Part shown: piece after piece, positions 55,202 through 63,912 of the stretch
Layout: every line of letters starts with the position of its first letter
Numbering within the stretch: position 1 is the first letter of the stretch
Source of the DNA: Clostridiales bacterium
GTDB lineage: Bacteria; Bacillota; Clostridia; TANB77; CAG-508
Direction: 5' to 3'
Assembly: GCA_019417465.1 (NCBI GenBank)
Contig: DXVF01000002.1
Location: forward strand, 1-64,000
DNA length: 64,000 nt
Notes under the pieces: model-generated
What the model was told of the DNA's origin: nothing
The model's database searches: none
What the model saw: only the letters and a program-made list of their open reading frames with translations
Made by a program: the position numbers and the translations under genes

Positions 55202-57374
55202 TATTTTTCTCCTCCGAAATATACAAATTTATTACATCATTTTCTAGCCTAGACCATTCTCTACTTCTAGCAGTATGCTGTCCATTTAATATGAGCCTTT
55301 CTCTTAATTTTTCATCATTTGCTATTCTGTCTATTTGTTTTACTGCTTGTTCTATATCTCCATGCTTATAAAATAAACAATTGTATTCGTCTTCTAAGTA
55401 TTCAACGTTTCCTGCATTCGGTGCTACAACTACGATTCCACCAGTAGCCATCATTTCAAGAGGTGGATATGAGAAACTTTCTAATATACTAGATTTAATT
55501 AAAATATCACAACTAGAATATATCTTTCCCACTTCATCATATGGCACTTTGTGCATAAAATTATCAACATAGTACCAATCTTTTGGTTTGCCTTGATATG
55601 ATAAAAAGTTAATTTCATATTTGCTTTTGTCAAGTTTTGCAACTATTCTAAAACTCTCATCTACATTTTTATAATAATCCGCACTATTTCCTTCAACTAA
55701 AATTTTTATTTTATTTTTAAAGGTTCTTTCTCTGAAAGGAAATTGTTTTAAGTCAATTCCATTTGGAGCATATTTACTTTCCCTTTTGTAATCTTCTTCT
55801 AGCCACGTTTGACACCATTTTGAAATAGTTAAATAATTAATAGGCACAAACGAATTATATGTTGCATTAGCCATTATTTTTAAATAATTTCCATTTTCGA
55901 AAAAGTTTGTTTCAAAATTTTGAACAAGATAACATCTATTTAAAACATTTGGATATTCTTTAACAAAATCTAAGGTTGACCATAAAGTAGCTACCAATGT
56001 ATTTATTTTACCTGAAAAGAATGTTTTTTTATACTTTATCACACTTACTTTTCCATCTTTAGTAATAACATCATTGTTATTATCATCCATATTTATAAAG
56101 AACACATCGCATCCAGCATTTTTTAAAATTTTTGCATGTTTAATTGCTACATTAATTCCTCCACTTATATTAGTACTAGGCAAAACAAATCCGACATTTT
56201 TGCTTAATTTACTTTGAATAAACTCATATAGTCCTAATCCTGTATAAGTTGTAATTTTATTTTTAATAACATTATTATATGCATTTGTTCCTATTTCTTC
56301 TCTAAACTTTTTATCTTTTATTAATTTATCAAGCTTATTATACCAGTCCTCTTGTGTATCACATAACAAACCATCAATATTATCAGTAATACATGTCTTG
56401 AATGCTCCAAAATTGCTTGCAACTGTTACCACTTTACAAAGGGCTGCTTCAACCCATTTATTTTCTGATTTTGCCTCATTAAAAATTGATTTTTCAAGAG
56501 GTGCTAAGTTAATATCTATTGACGCTATAATTTTTGGAAGCTCTAGCCATGAAACAAATGGTGTAGTTAAAATTCTATTCTTAAATTCTTTTAGTTCATC
56601 TGGAATATCTAAAAGTCCTACAACTTTTAAATATAAATTTTCATTTTCCTTCATTAGCTTCTGCACAACTGGCATAATTAGTTTAAAATCATCATTATGT
56701 GTAATGCTTCCACTTAAATAAGACATTATTACCTTTTCATCATCTTTTTTAACTTCATTCATTGCCTTAATAGATAATTCTGCCATTTTTTCAGAAGCAA
56801 CGTTCCTATTGATGTATACTTCTTTCACATAATTTTTTAATTCTTCTGCTAATCTTTCTGTTGTTGTTATAGCATAATCACACATTTGTAAAGTCTGCCT
56901 TGTCCTATTTACTCCATCATTGTATAGATTTAATTCTTCATTACTCATAGTTTTCAGATATTTAATTGTATTTGTGTACTTTTGATCAATAACTAAATCA
57001 TCGATATCAAAAAAAACTGTCTTATTTTCGCTTTTTGCTGTTTTTATAAATTCTTGTACTTCATTTGTTATTGGGCATCTAAAGAATACAAAACCTCTAT
57101 AATATTTTATAATATCATTATTTAGTTTATCATAATCTATACGCCTACAAGAAAAACCTGTTGCTTCTAACTGTTCTATTTGATGGTCCACACGATATCT
57201 CTGGGGATGTGGTAATGTACAACCATTAATAAATAATATATCCTTAAATGAAATATTTTTATCTTTTATAATTCTTCCTTTAATAAAGTATTTCACTTTA
57301 ATATAAAAGCCTTTTACACCTTCAATTTTTATAGCCTCTATTGACTTGCGTCCTAATTCTTTTATCCTATTCAT
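55194..57374 (-). CDS. Large two-part glycosyltransferase (GT4-like)
   Basis: 726 residues, about twice the size of a single GT4. An N-terminal glycosyltransferase-like half (FFDIDDLVIDQKYT, INLAPLEKSIFNEAKSENKW) is followed by a second GT-B half starting near residue 395 (VGFVLPSTNISGGINVAIKH) with LKSSILESFSYPPLEMMATGG near residue 635. It may add two sugars, as in rhamnan synthases such as RgpF-like or WsaF-type proteins. Start ATG 57374 behind AAAGGAG. Confidence 0.85.
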   Translation of the reverse strand: MNRIKELGRKSIEAIKIEGVKGFYIKVKYFIKGRIIKDKNISFKDILFINGCTLPHPQRYRVDHQIEQLEATGFSCRRIDYDKLNNDIIKYYRGFVFFRCPITNEVQEFIKTAKSENKTVFFDIDDLVIDQKYTNTIKYLKTMSNEELNLYNDGVNRTRQTLQMCDYAITTTERLAEELKNYVKEVYINRNVASEKMAELSIKAMNEVKKDDEKVIMSYLSGSITHNDDFKLIMPVVQKLMKENENLYLKVVGLLDIPDELKEFKNRILTTPFVSWLELPKIIASIDINLAPLEKSIFNEAKSENKWVEAALCKVVTVASNFGAFKTCITDNIDGLLCDTQEDWYNKLDKLIKDKKFREEIGTNAYNNVIKNKITTYTGLGLYEFIQSKLSKNVGFVLPSTNISGGINVAIKHAKILKNAGCDVFFINMDDNNNDVITKDGKVSVIKYKKTFFSGKINTLVATLWSTLDFVKEYPNVLNRCYLVQNFETNFFENGNYLKIMANATYNSFVPINYLTISKWCQTWLEEDYKRESKYAPNGIDLKQFPFRERTFKNKIKILVEGNSADYYKNVDESFRIVAKLDKSKYEINFLSYQGKPKDWYYVDNFMHKVPYDEVGKIYSSCDILIKSSILESFSYPPLEMMATGGIVVVAPNAGNVEYLEDEYNCLFYKHGDIEQAVKQIDRIANDEKLRERLILNGQHTARSREWSRLENDVINLYISEEKNNV

Positions 57375-57418
57375 GCTGAAATTTCTCCTTTGAATTATTT
57401 TATTAATATTTGACGATT

Positions 57419-58277
57419 TTAATTTTTATATTTATATTTTCCTTTTTTTCCGTTTTTATAATCCACATAACCTCTTATTATATTCCTTATCTTTCTATAT
57501 TTATCTTTTTCAAATAGTAAGATAACTAAGATATTTCTTTTCTGTTTCGTTATTTTATTTACATACTCTTTATTAAAATTTATGTACATATCTTTTATAT
57601 ACATATAATTTCTTGTCATATAATATCTTCTTAAATAGTTATGATTTGTACATAATATATCTTTCTTCCATAAAAACTGCTTATACTTAATATCTCCCAA
57701 ATTATGCTCTATACAAACATTATTTAATCTCATGATTTTATATCCGTGTTTTGCAAGATTCAGCCCATATTCAATATCAATTCCATCTATAAACATCCAA
57801 TCTTTATATCCACCTATTTTATCATATATTTCTAAATTAACTAGATTACCAGATGTCATAACTTCTAATGGATAATCAATGTCTTCTTGTGGCTTATTAA
57901 TTTTTAATTTTGTATTATGCCAAGGAGTAATAATTCCTATCTTATTTGTACCATTCTCTTTAATTGCCTTTTTCATTTCACTTATCGTATTTAGTTTAAA
58001 CACTGTATCTTGATCCATTGTTAATAACCACGAATATCCTTCTTGTATTGCTCTTCTAGCTGCTAAATTTAGAGCTCTACTAACACCAATATTTTCATTA
58101 TTAAATATATATTGTATTTTTTTATTTTTATCTATTTTGCTACTATTATTATTACTAGAGTTATCTATTATATATAAAATATCAATATCATTAATGTATG
58201 TATTTATATTTTTCAAATCGCTTTCATTAGGTTCATACCAAACTACTACACCTGCTATCTTTTCTCCGTATTGACAT
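57419..58277 (-). CDS. GT2 rhamnosyltransferase-like (+1 shift at CGG)
   Basis: About 285 residues when read with a +1 shift at the fourth codon. ATG 58277 has GGAGG 6 bases upstream. The protein starts M-S-I-G-E-K-I-A-G-V-V-V-W-Y, then NESDLKNINTYINDIDILYI, IIDNSS, NENIGVSRALNLAARRA and LTMDQDTVF. This is the RfbF/WbbL-type rhamnosyltransferase layout. Without the shift, reading from this start ends at TGA after 14 codons, and the remaining frame has no plausible start until 58216, in the middle of the first helix. Rhamnose is supplied by RmlABCD in the same locus. Confidence 0.88.
58266..58268 (-). other. CGG +1 frameshift site 7 (rhamnosyltransferase)
   Basis: The codons ATG TCA ATA CGG AGA become ATG TCA ATA GGA GAA after skipping the C, and the frame then stays open for 281 codons. 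I found this site by looking for CGG, which makes it a successful prediction of the rule. Confidence 0.9.
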
Positions 58278-58315
58278 CTTTTTCCTCCAACATTTTACCT
58301 TTTATAAAATCAATA

Positions 58316-59092
58316 TTATAGTTCTTCTGCAAAACGCTTTTCAAATCTTTTAAATATGTTATACCCCACTATTATACCTACTATTCCTATAACAAACCAT
58401 ATTGCTAGTGCTTTTAAATCTGGCATTGTTTGATAATAAAATATATTTCTGTATGCATTTATTATTTGTACCATTGGATTTAAATAAAATAGTTTAGCAA
58501 ACTTTTCTGGTATCAAATCAATTGTATATAAAACAGGTGTAATATACATCCATAGTTGTAATAATACGTTTATAAAATATTCCAAATCTCTTATATATAC
58601 AGTAAACGCTGATAATACAAAACATATAGCTAAGGTAACTAAACATTGTACAAAAAGTATTAGAGGTAAAAATAAGATATATGGTGATATTCCTATTCCA
58701 CTAATTAAAAGCGCTACTAATATTATAATACATGATATTAGAAAATTAATTGCACCACTTAAAACAATTGAAATCGGAAGTATTTCTCTTGGAAAATATA
58801 CTTTTTTAATTATTCCTCCATTACTTATAATTACAGATGTACTCTGCGAAAGAGTTGTTGAAAAAAAGTTCCATGGTATCAAAGCTGTAAATATAAACAT
58901 GATATAATTTTCTTCTTGTACTCTTAATATAAATGGGAAAACTAATGCATATACTAATAATTGTAATAAAGGATTTATAAAAGACCATAATATTCCTAAA
59001 ACTGATTTCTTATATTTTCCACGAAACTCCTTTTTTACTGATGTTTTTAAAAATTGCCTATACATATATAATTCTTTTATCTTTTTTAACAT
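58316..59092 (-). CDS. ABC-2 type polysaccharide export permease (Wzm/TagG-like)
   Basis: 258 residues with six transmembrane helices. The N-terminal amphipathic stretch VKKEFRGKYKKSVLGILW and the inner block NPLLQLLVYALVFPF are typical of the family. C-terminal LNPMVQIINAYRNIFYYQ is also conserved. It forms the channel that exports undecaprenyl-linked polysaccharide with the Wzt protein. Start ATG 59092 behind AGGAGG. Confidence 0.93.
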   Translation of the reverse strand: MLKKIKELYMYRQFLKTSVKKEFRGKYKKSVLGILWSFINPLLQLLVYALVFPFILRVQEENYIMFIFTALIPWNFFSTTLSQSTSVIISNGGIIKKVYFPREILPISIVLSGAINFLISCIIILVALLISGIGISPYILFLPLILFVQCLVTLAICFVLSAFTVYIRDLEYFINVLLQLWMYITPVLYTIDLIPEKFAKLFYLNPMVQIINAYRNIFYYQTMPDLKALAIWFVIGIVGIIVGYNIFKRFEKRFAEEL

Positions 59093-59130
59093 TTTTTCCT
59101 CCTAGTAATTTAATATTTAATTTTTATCTT

Positions 59131-59871
59131 TTAAGAACATTCCTTTATGTATTGTTCTAATACTTCATCAGATTTACCATCCAATCTTATTTTTCCGTTA
59201 CTTAGCCATATTGTTCTATCACATAATTTTTGAGCTGCATTTAAATCATGTGTTACTAAAACAATAGTCTTTCCTTCATTTTTTAACTCTTCCATTTTTT
59301 TATAACACTTTTCTTGGAAATGTCTATCTCCAACTGAAAGTATTTCATCTATTAATAAAATATCTGCATCTACATTTATTGCTATAGAAAAGGCCAATCT
59401 CATATACATTCCTGATGAATATGTTCTTACTGGGTTGTCCATATAATCTTTTAACTCAGAAAATTCTATTATTTGTTCTAATCTATTATCTATTTCCTTT
59501 TTTGATAATCCGAATATTGATGCATTAAAATATATATTTTCTATTCCTGAAAAGTCTGGGTGAAATCCTGCCCCCAATTCCAGCATTGAAGTTAGTTTAC
59601 CATTTACATTTATTGTTCCTTCATTTGGATATATTATCTTTGTCATTAATTTTAATAGAGTGCTTTTTCCTGAGCCATTTACTCCTATTAATGCTACTGA
59701 TTCTCCTTTTTTTATTTGAACATTTACATTGTTTAATACTTTTCTCACTTCATGATTATTACGTTTCCAAAATATTATTCTTTCTTTTAAAGTATTTGCT
59801 TTATCAAAATACACATTAAATTGTTTGCTTACATTCTCCACATCTATTACAATGTCTGATTTTAATTTCAT
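59131..59871 (-). CDS. Polysaccharide ABC transporter ATPase (Wzt/TagH-like)
   Basis: 246 residues. Walker A GVNGSGKSTLLK, signature YSSGMYMRLAFS, Walker B ILLIDEILSVGD and H-loop LVTHD are complete. There is no C-terminal carbohydrate-binding extension, so chain-end recognition by this subunit is unlikely. Pairs with the Wzm gene 38 bp downstream. Confidence 0.95.
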   Translation of the reverse strand: MKLKSDIVIDVENVSKQFNVYFDKANTLKERIIFWKRNNHEVRKVLNNVNVQIKKGESVALIGVNGSGKSTLLKLMTKIIYPNEGTINVNGKLTSMLELGAGFHPDFSGIENIYFNASIFGLSKKEIDNRLEQIIEFSELKDYMDNPVRTYSSGMYMRLAFSIAINVDADILLIDEILSVGDRHFQEKCYKKMEELKNEGKTIVLVTHDLNAAQKLCDRTIWLSNGKIRLDGKSDEVLEQYIKECS

Positions 59872-59958
59872 TTAAACTACCTCTCTTTATTTATAGTAAA
59901 ATTTATGTATAAAATTATATCATTATTTATTTTTTTTTCAACCCATAAATATCCGATA

Positions 59959-60802
59959 TTATTTATTAAATAAATTTAATATATTTGAAATGCATAGCGT
60001 TATTATATATGAAACATACAAAATTGCCATTTTTATAATACCAGCATCATTATAGTTTTTATGATAATATCTCTGGCTTTTTGCTAATATTTTAAATTTA
60101 TTTATCTTATTATAAGTTTTATTTATACTTACAGAATGATTATGAATAACTCTAACTTTATTATTCACAACAATATTCATATTTAAATTAGATATTTTTT
60201 TTGCAATAATATTCTCTTCATAATACAAAAAAATATTTTCATCAAAATATCCAATTTGTTCGAAAATATCTTTTCTTATCAAAAAGAAACAACCTGATAC
60301 TACATCTACTTTTGAAAAGTCTATATTATAATGGCTAGAATCATATAATATTTTTTTCTTAAAAATCCTCCCTATAAAATTTATATTAGACATAGCATCT
60401 GTTAATGCTGTCTGAAATTTCCATCCCCTGTTTAAAGTTCCATTTTCTTCTATTACAGGAGATACTATTGCGTTTTTTTCGTTTTCAAACCCTTCTAACA
60501 ATTTTGTTATATCGCTTTCTTTAAAAAGAATATCAGGGTTAGAAATAATGATGCAATCAATATTATCTGGCATAACTTTACAACCGAATATTATTGCCAT
60601 ATCCATATCCTTTATTTATTTTTGATTTTATAACTTTTATTTTATTGTTTTCAAACTTTTTAAGTACTTCATAAGAATTGTCAGTCGAATTATTATCTAC
60701 AACTACTATTGATTCAAGGATTTTATATTCTTTTATCATATCTAATAATTTTACAGTTGTTTCACTATCATTATAATTTAATATAACTATTCCTACGTTC
60801 AT
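59959..60802 (-). CDS. GT2-family glycosyltransferase (+1 shift at CGG)
   Basis: About 280 residues when read with a +1 shift at CGG 60586-60584. The start is ATG 60802 behind GGAG: MNVGIVILNYNDSETTVKLL, then IVVVDNNSTDNS and KINKGYGYGNNIG. After the shift come CKVMPDNIDCIIISNPDILF (D-x-D region), GCFFLIRKDIFEQIGYFDE and FLYYEENI. This is a WcaA/RfbF-type GT2 in which N-N-G-Y-G-x-GNNIG is directly continued. Without the shift the product is 74 residues and lacks the catalytic half. Confidence 0.88.
60584..60586 (-). other. CGG +1 frameshift site 8 (GT2 glycosyltransferase)
   Basis: The codons AAT AAT ATT CGG TTG TAA become AAT AAT ATT GGT TGT AAA after skipping the C, giving the conserved G-N-N-I-G. 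CGG is codon 73. Confidence 0.88.
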
Positions 60803-60833
60803 ATTTAATCTCCATCAATCCTTTTTAATTATT

Positions 60834-61535
60834 TTAAAGTTTTATTATCTCTATATTTTTATAATTTATAAACAATCCACTTTCTAATATACCATCAATT
60901 TTTCTTATTTTTTCTTCCATATCATTTGTGACCTTTTTAAATTTAACATCTATTATATTTTTGCCATTTTCTGTAACAAAATTTTCATTACAATCTTTTT
61001 TCTTTCTAATTATACATTGTATAGCTCCTAATTTTTCTAATTCACATATAACTCTTTCTACTTTATTTATATCACACTCAACAGGTACCAAACATTTTTC
61101 TCCTAATTCTTTTACTAATTTAGATTTATCAACTAGGATATATACAATTGGAGTCTCTAATATATTCATTTTTTCTTTATATAAAGCTGCTCCTTTTCCT
61201 TTTATTAGCCAACCTCTTCTATCCACTTCATCTGCACCATCAAATCCCCAATCAATTTTCTTTTCACCTAATTTTACTGTTTTTATTTCTAAGTAATCAC
61301 ATAATAATTGAATTTGATTAGAAGTAGGTATAGCAATTATATCAAGCTTCTCTTCTTTACATTTCTTTGCTATTTCCTTAACTGTTAAAAAAGAAGTTGT
61401 ACCAGAACCAAAACTAATCACATCTCCGTTTTTCACTTTTGATGCAATCTTCCTTGCCAAAACTTCTTTTTCTCCTCTATTTTCTATATTATTATTCCAT
61501 TCTAAATTTTGTATTAGATTATCTTTTGAAATCAC
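60834..61535 (-). CDS. rpiA: Ribose-5-phosphate isomerase A
   Basis: 233 residues. GSGTTSFLTVKEIA, IPTSNQIQLL, DWGFDGADEVD, KGKGAALYKEK and VDKSKLVKELGEK are RpiA motifs. It interconverts ribose-5-phosphate and ribulose-5-phosphate. Start GTG 61535 behind GGGAGG. Its place inside a polysaccharide locus suggests supply of a pentose-derived sugar, but that is inference. Confidence 0.92.
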   Translation of the reverse strand: MISKDNLIQNLEWNNNIENRGEKEVLARKIASKVKNGDVISFGSGTTSFLTVKEIAKKCKEEKLDIIAIPTSNQIQLLCDYLEIKTVKLGEKKIDWGFDGADEVDRRGWLIKGKGAALYKEKMNILETPIVYILVDKSKLVKELGEKCLVPVECDINKVERVICELEKLGAIQCIIRKKKDCNENFVTENGKNIIDVKFKKVTNDMEEKIRKIDGILESGLFINYKNIEIIKL

Positions 61536-61602
61536 TAAAAATGTCCTCCCATATATTTTTAAATATTATTTCATATTTTTATATGTTTGTAAACCATTCT
61601 TT

Positions 61603-62079
61603 TTACATAATAATACTATTTTCTAATTTATCTAAAAAATTTTGCTTATTACTTTTATATTTTTTAGGGATAAAATCTTTAACTTTTTCAAGAGCAATCT
61701 CTATTTCATCTACACTATTAACTCCAATTATATATCCATTATCATTAAAATTTTGTATAATTTGCAATTGATGATCATTTACATGTTCTTTATATTTTTT
61801 TAATCTAGGAACTGCTATAATTTTCTTTCCTAAATTTATTCCTTCTATTATTGTACCAACACCGCCATGTGTTATTATTATATCTGCAGATTTAATTAAT
61901 TCCTCCATTTCATCTTGATAAGTAAATTTTATTATTTTCATTTTATTAGATTCAAATTTTGTATTTCCTATTTGAGCAACCACGTCATCTTTTATTACTC
62001 CAATATAAATTAATCTTTCTATTTCTAATAATAGCCTTTTAAACTCTTTATCTTGAGTCCCTAATGTAACAAAAATCAT
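61603..62079 (-). CDS. Alg13/PssE-like glycosyltransferase subunit
   Basis: About 158 residues from ATG 62079, whose A is shared with the upstream stop. MIFVTLGTQDKEFKRLL, then ADIIITHGGVGTIIEG and KIIAVPRLKKYKEHVNDHQ are the GT28 C-terminal sugar-nucleotide-binding half. It works with the Alg14-like partner encoded just upstream to form one enzyme. The two genes overlap, as expected for subunits. Confidence 0.9.
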   Translation of the reverse strand: MIFVTLGTQDKEFKRLLLEIERLIYIGVIKDDVVAQIGNTKFESNKMKIIKFTYQDEMEELIKSADIIITHGGVGTIIEGINLGKKIIAVPRLKKYKEHVNDHQLQIIQNFNDNGYIIGVNSVDEIEIALEKVKDFIPKKYKSNKQNFLDKLENSIIM

Positions 62080-62555
62080 TAATATATCCACCCCCAATAT
62101 TCTGCTTTTGGATATAGCTTAAGCATTTCCTCCCATTGAACTACAAAAACATCAGCAATCGGATATACTAATCTTCCAGCTAGAGTTTTGCTTTTTCTAT
62201 TAGCAAATGTTTCTATATATATAACTTTTTTTCCAAATATTTTTGCAATATAACACATTGGTACTGCAGTATGAGTTCCTGTAGAAATTATTATATCTGG
62301 CTTTTGTTTTACAAATATTATTAGACTTTTAAAAATATTAAATATATAAATAAAAAAATATGTAAATAAATTTTTTTTAGTTCCATATATTAAATAAGAG
62401 ATTTTTTCTTTATATTCATCTTTTAAATTTTTATTACTCTCTGTTTTTTCAGTTACTATATGAAATTCATATTTTTTAAACAAACTTTTTAATTGCATCA
62501 GTTCACTCAAGTGTCCACCAGCACTTGACACAAACAATAACTTTTTACTTATCAT
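62079..62555 (-). CDS. Alg14/PssD-like glycosyltransferase subunit
   Basis: 158 residues. LLFVSSAGGHLSELMQL, then PDIIISTGTHTAVPMCYIA and KVIYIETFANRKSKTLAGRL are the Alg14 motifs. It is a membrane-associated acceptor-binding half of the enzyme completed by the Alg13-like protein. Confidence 0.9.
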   Translation of the reverse strand: MISKKLLFVSSAGGHLSELMQLKSLFKKYEFHIVTEKTESNKNLKDEYKEKISYLIYGTKKNLFTYFFIYIFNIFKSLIIFVKQKPDIIISTGTHTAVPMCYIAKIFGKKVIYIETFANRKSKTLAGRLVYPIADVFVVQWEEMLKLYPKAEYWGWIY

Positions 62556-62681
62556 TTATAAATAACTCTCCTCTAAATCATTTTTTATTCAATCTCTTAT
62601 CTTTTTTATTATATTTGATAAATGCAATATTCTTTATAAGCATTTTTTCATTTTACTACCTTCTTACTTTTTATATTCTTT

Positions 62682-63623
62682 TTAATTCTTTTCTACATTT
62701 ATAGTCTTATCAATAATATATTGTGGCCTTCCTTTACTTTCATCATAAATTCTAGCAATATATTCAGACATAATCCATATAGATAACAGTTGTACACCTG
62801 AGAAAAAAGTAATCGTTACCATTAAAGATGTCCATCCAGCAGTCAAATTATTAAGTTTAAACATATATGATATTAAAGAATATATTAAAATTCCAAACGA
62901 AATAATTATGGAAAATATACCAATAACACCTAATATCTTTAATGGCTTATTTGAAAAACTAATTATTCCATCAATAGCTAATTTAAGCATTTTTTTAAAA
63001 GGATATTTAGTTTTCCCAGCAAATCTCTCCCTTCTTTCATATTCAATTGGAATCTGTCTATATCCTACCCAACTAAATAATCCTCTTAAAAATTTATTAT
63101 GTTCTGGCAAGTCGTTTATAACATCAATAACCTTTTTATCGGCTAGTCTAAAATCCCCTGTATCTTGCGGTATCTTTACATCAGATAGTCCATCTAAAAC
63201 TCTATAAAACATTTTAGCTGTAAACAACTTAAAATGTGATTCTCCTTTTCTAGCTTTTCTTTTGGCATAAATAACTTCATTTCCTTCTTCCCATAGCTTA
63301 ATCATTTCTTCAATTAATTCTGGAGGATCTTGCATATCTGCATCAATTATAATTACTGCATCACCTTCCATATATTTAAGTCCTGCTGTAACCGCACATT
63401 GGTGTCCAAAGTTCCTAGAAAATGAAATTATTTTAACTTTTTTGTCATTAGTAGCTATTTCTTCTAATAACTCTAAAGTTTTATCTTTACTTCCATCATT
63501 AACAAAAATAAATTCATGATCATATTTATTTAATTTTGTAAATACATTATTAAGTCTTGTATAGCATTCATTAACAACTTCCTCTTCATAATACATAGGA
63601 ACTACTACTGATATTTTTTTCAT
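62682..63623 (-). CDS. GT2 polyprenyl-phosphate glycosyltransferase (GtrB/ArnC-like)
   Basis: 313 residues. VVPMYYEEEVVNECYTRL, FVNDGSKDKT, IIDADMQDPPELI and RRERFAGKTKYPFKKM are GtrB-type signatures. Two C-terminal transmembrane helices lie near 230-290. It makes undecaprenyl-phosphate glucose or a similar carrier sugar for GT-C enzymes. Start ATG 63623 with AAGGAG upstream. Confidence 0.93.
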   Translation of the reverse strand: MKKISVVVPMYYEEEVVNECYTRLNNVFTKLNKYDHEFIFVNDGSKDKTLELLEEIATNDKKVKIISFSRNFGHQCAVTAGLKYMEGDAVIIIDADMQDPPELIEEMIKLWEEGNEVIYAKRKARKGESHFKLFTAKMFYRVLDGLSDVKIPQDTGDFRLADKKVIDVINDLPEHNKFLRGLFSWVGYRQIPIEYERRERFAGKTKYPFKKMLKLAIDGIISFSNKPLKILGVIGIFSIIISFGILIYSLISYMFKLNNLTAGWTSLMVTITFFSGVQLLSIWIMSEYIARIYDESKGRPQYIIDKTINVEKN

Positions 63624-63869
63624 ATCTACATATTCTCCTTACAACTCTCTATAATAATTGATATATTTTTCTAATATAATTCTTATTAAATTGTAACAAG
63701 ATATTATCATATTATTCTTTTATATTCAACAATTATTTTATCAGATCCTAGTATGGGTATAATTGACTTTTCACTCTATATTGTGCTAATATAGTTACAT
63801 CATTTGAATTTAAATCAATACTTTTTATTTCTAAGCAATTCTGCCAGAAAATCCATACAATTTTAAATA

Positions 63870-63898
63870 TTGTTTTTCGAAATTAATTATGCTATAAT
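63870..63898 (+). promoter_or_regulatory. Promoter of the DUF4160 gene
   Basis: TTGTTT at 63870-63875 and TATAAT at 63893-63898, spacer 17 bp, with TGC before the -10. The stretch 63624-63869 has no gene that I can see. Confidence 0.65.
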
Positions 63899-63912
63899 CA
63901 GGAGGTGAATTA

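Noticed and set aside
4567..60586. Ordinary pseudogenisation as the cause of the eight CGG frame breaks
   Set aside because: All eight are single C insertions in the same codon phase before a glycine codon. Both halves of each protein keep their motifs, and core envelope genes are included. Random decay gives mixed indels and stops.
4567..60586. Simple reassignment of CGG to another amino acid (for example Trp or Gln, known in other clades)
   Set aside because: Reading CGG as any single amino acid leaves the downstream frame closed by stops within a few codons at all eight sites. Only a +1 shift restores the proteins.
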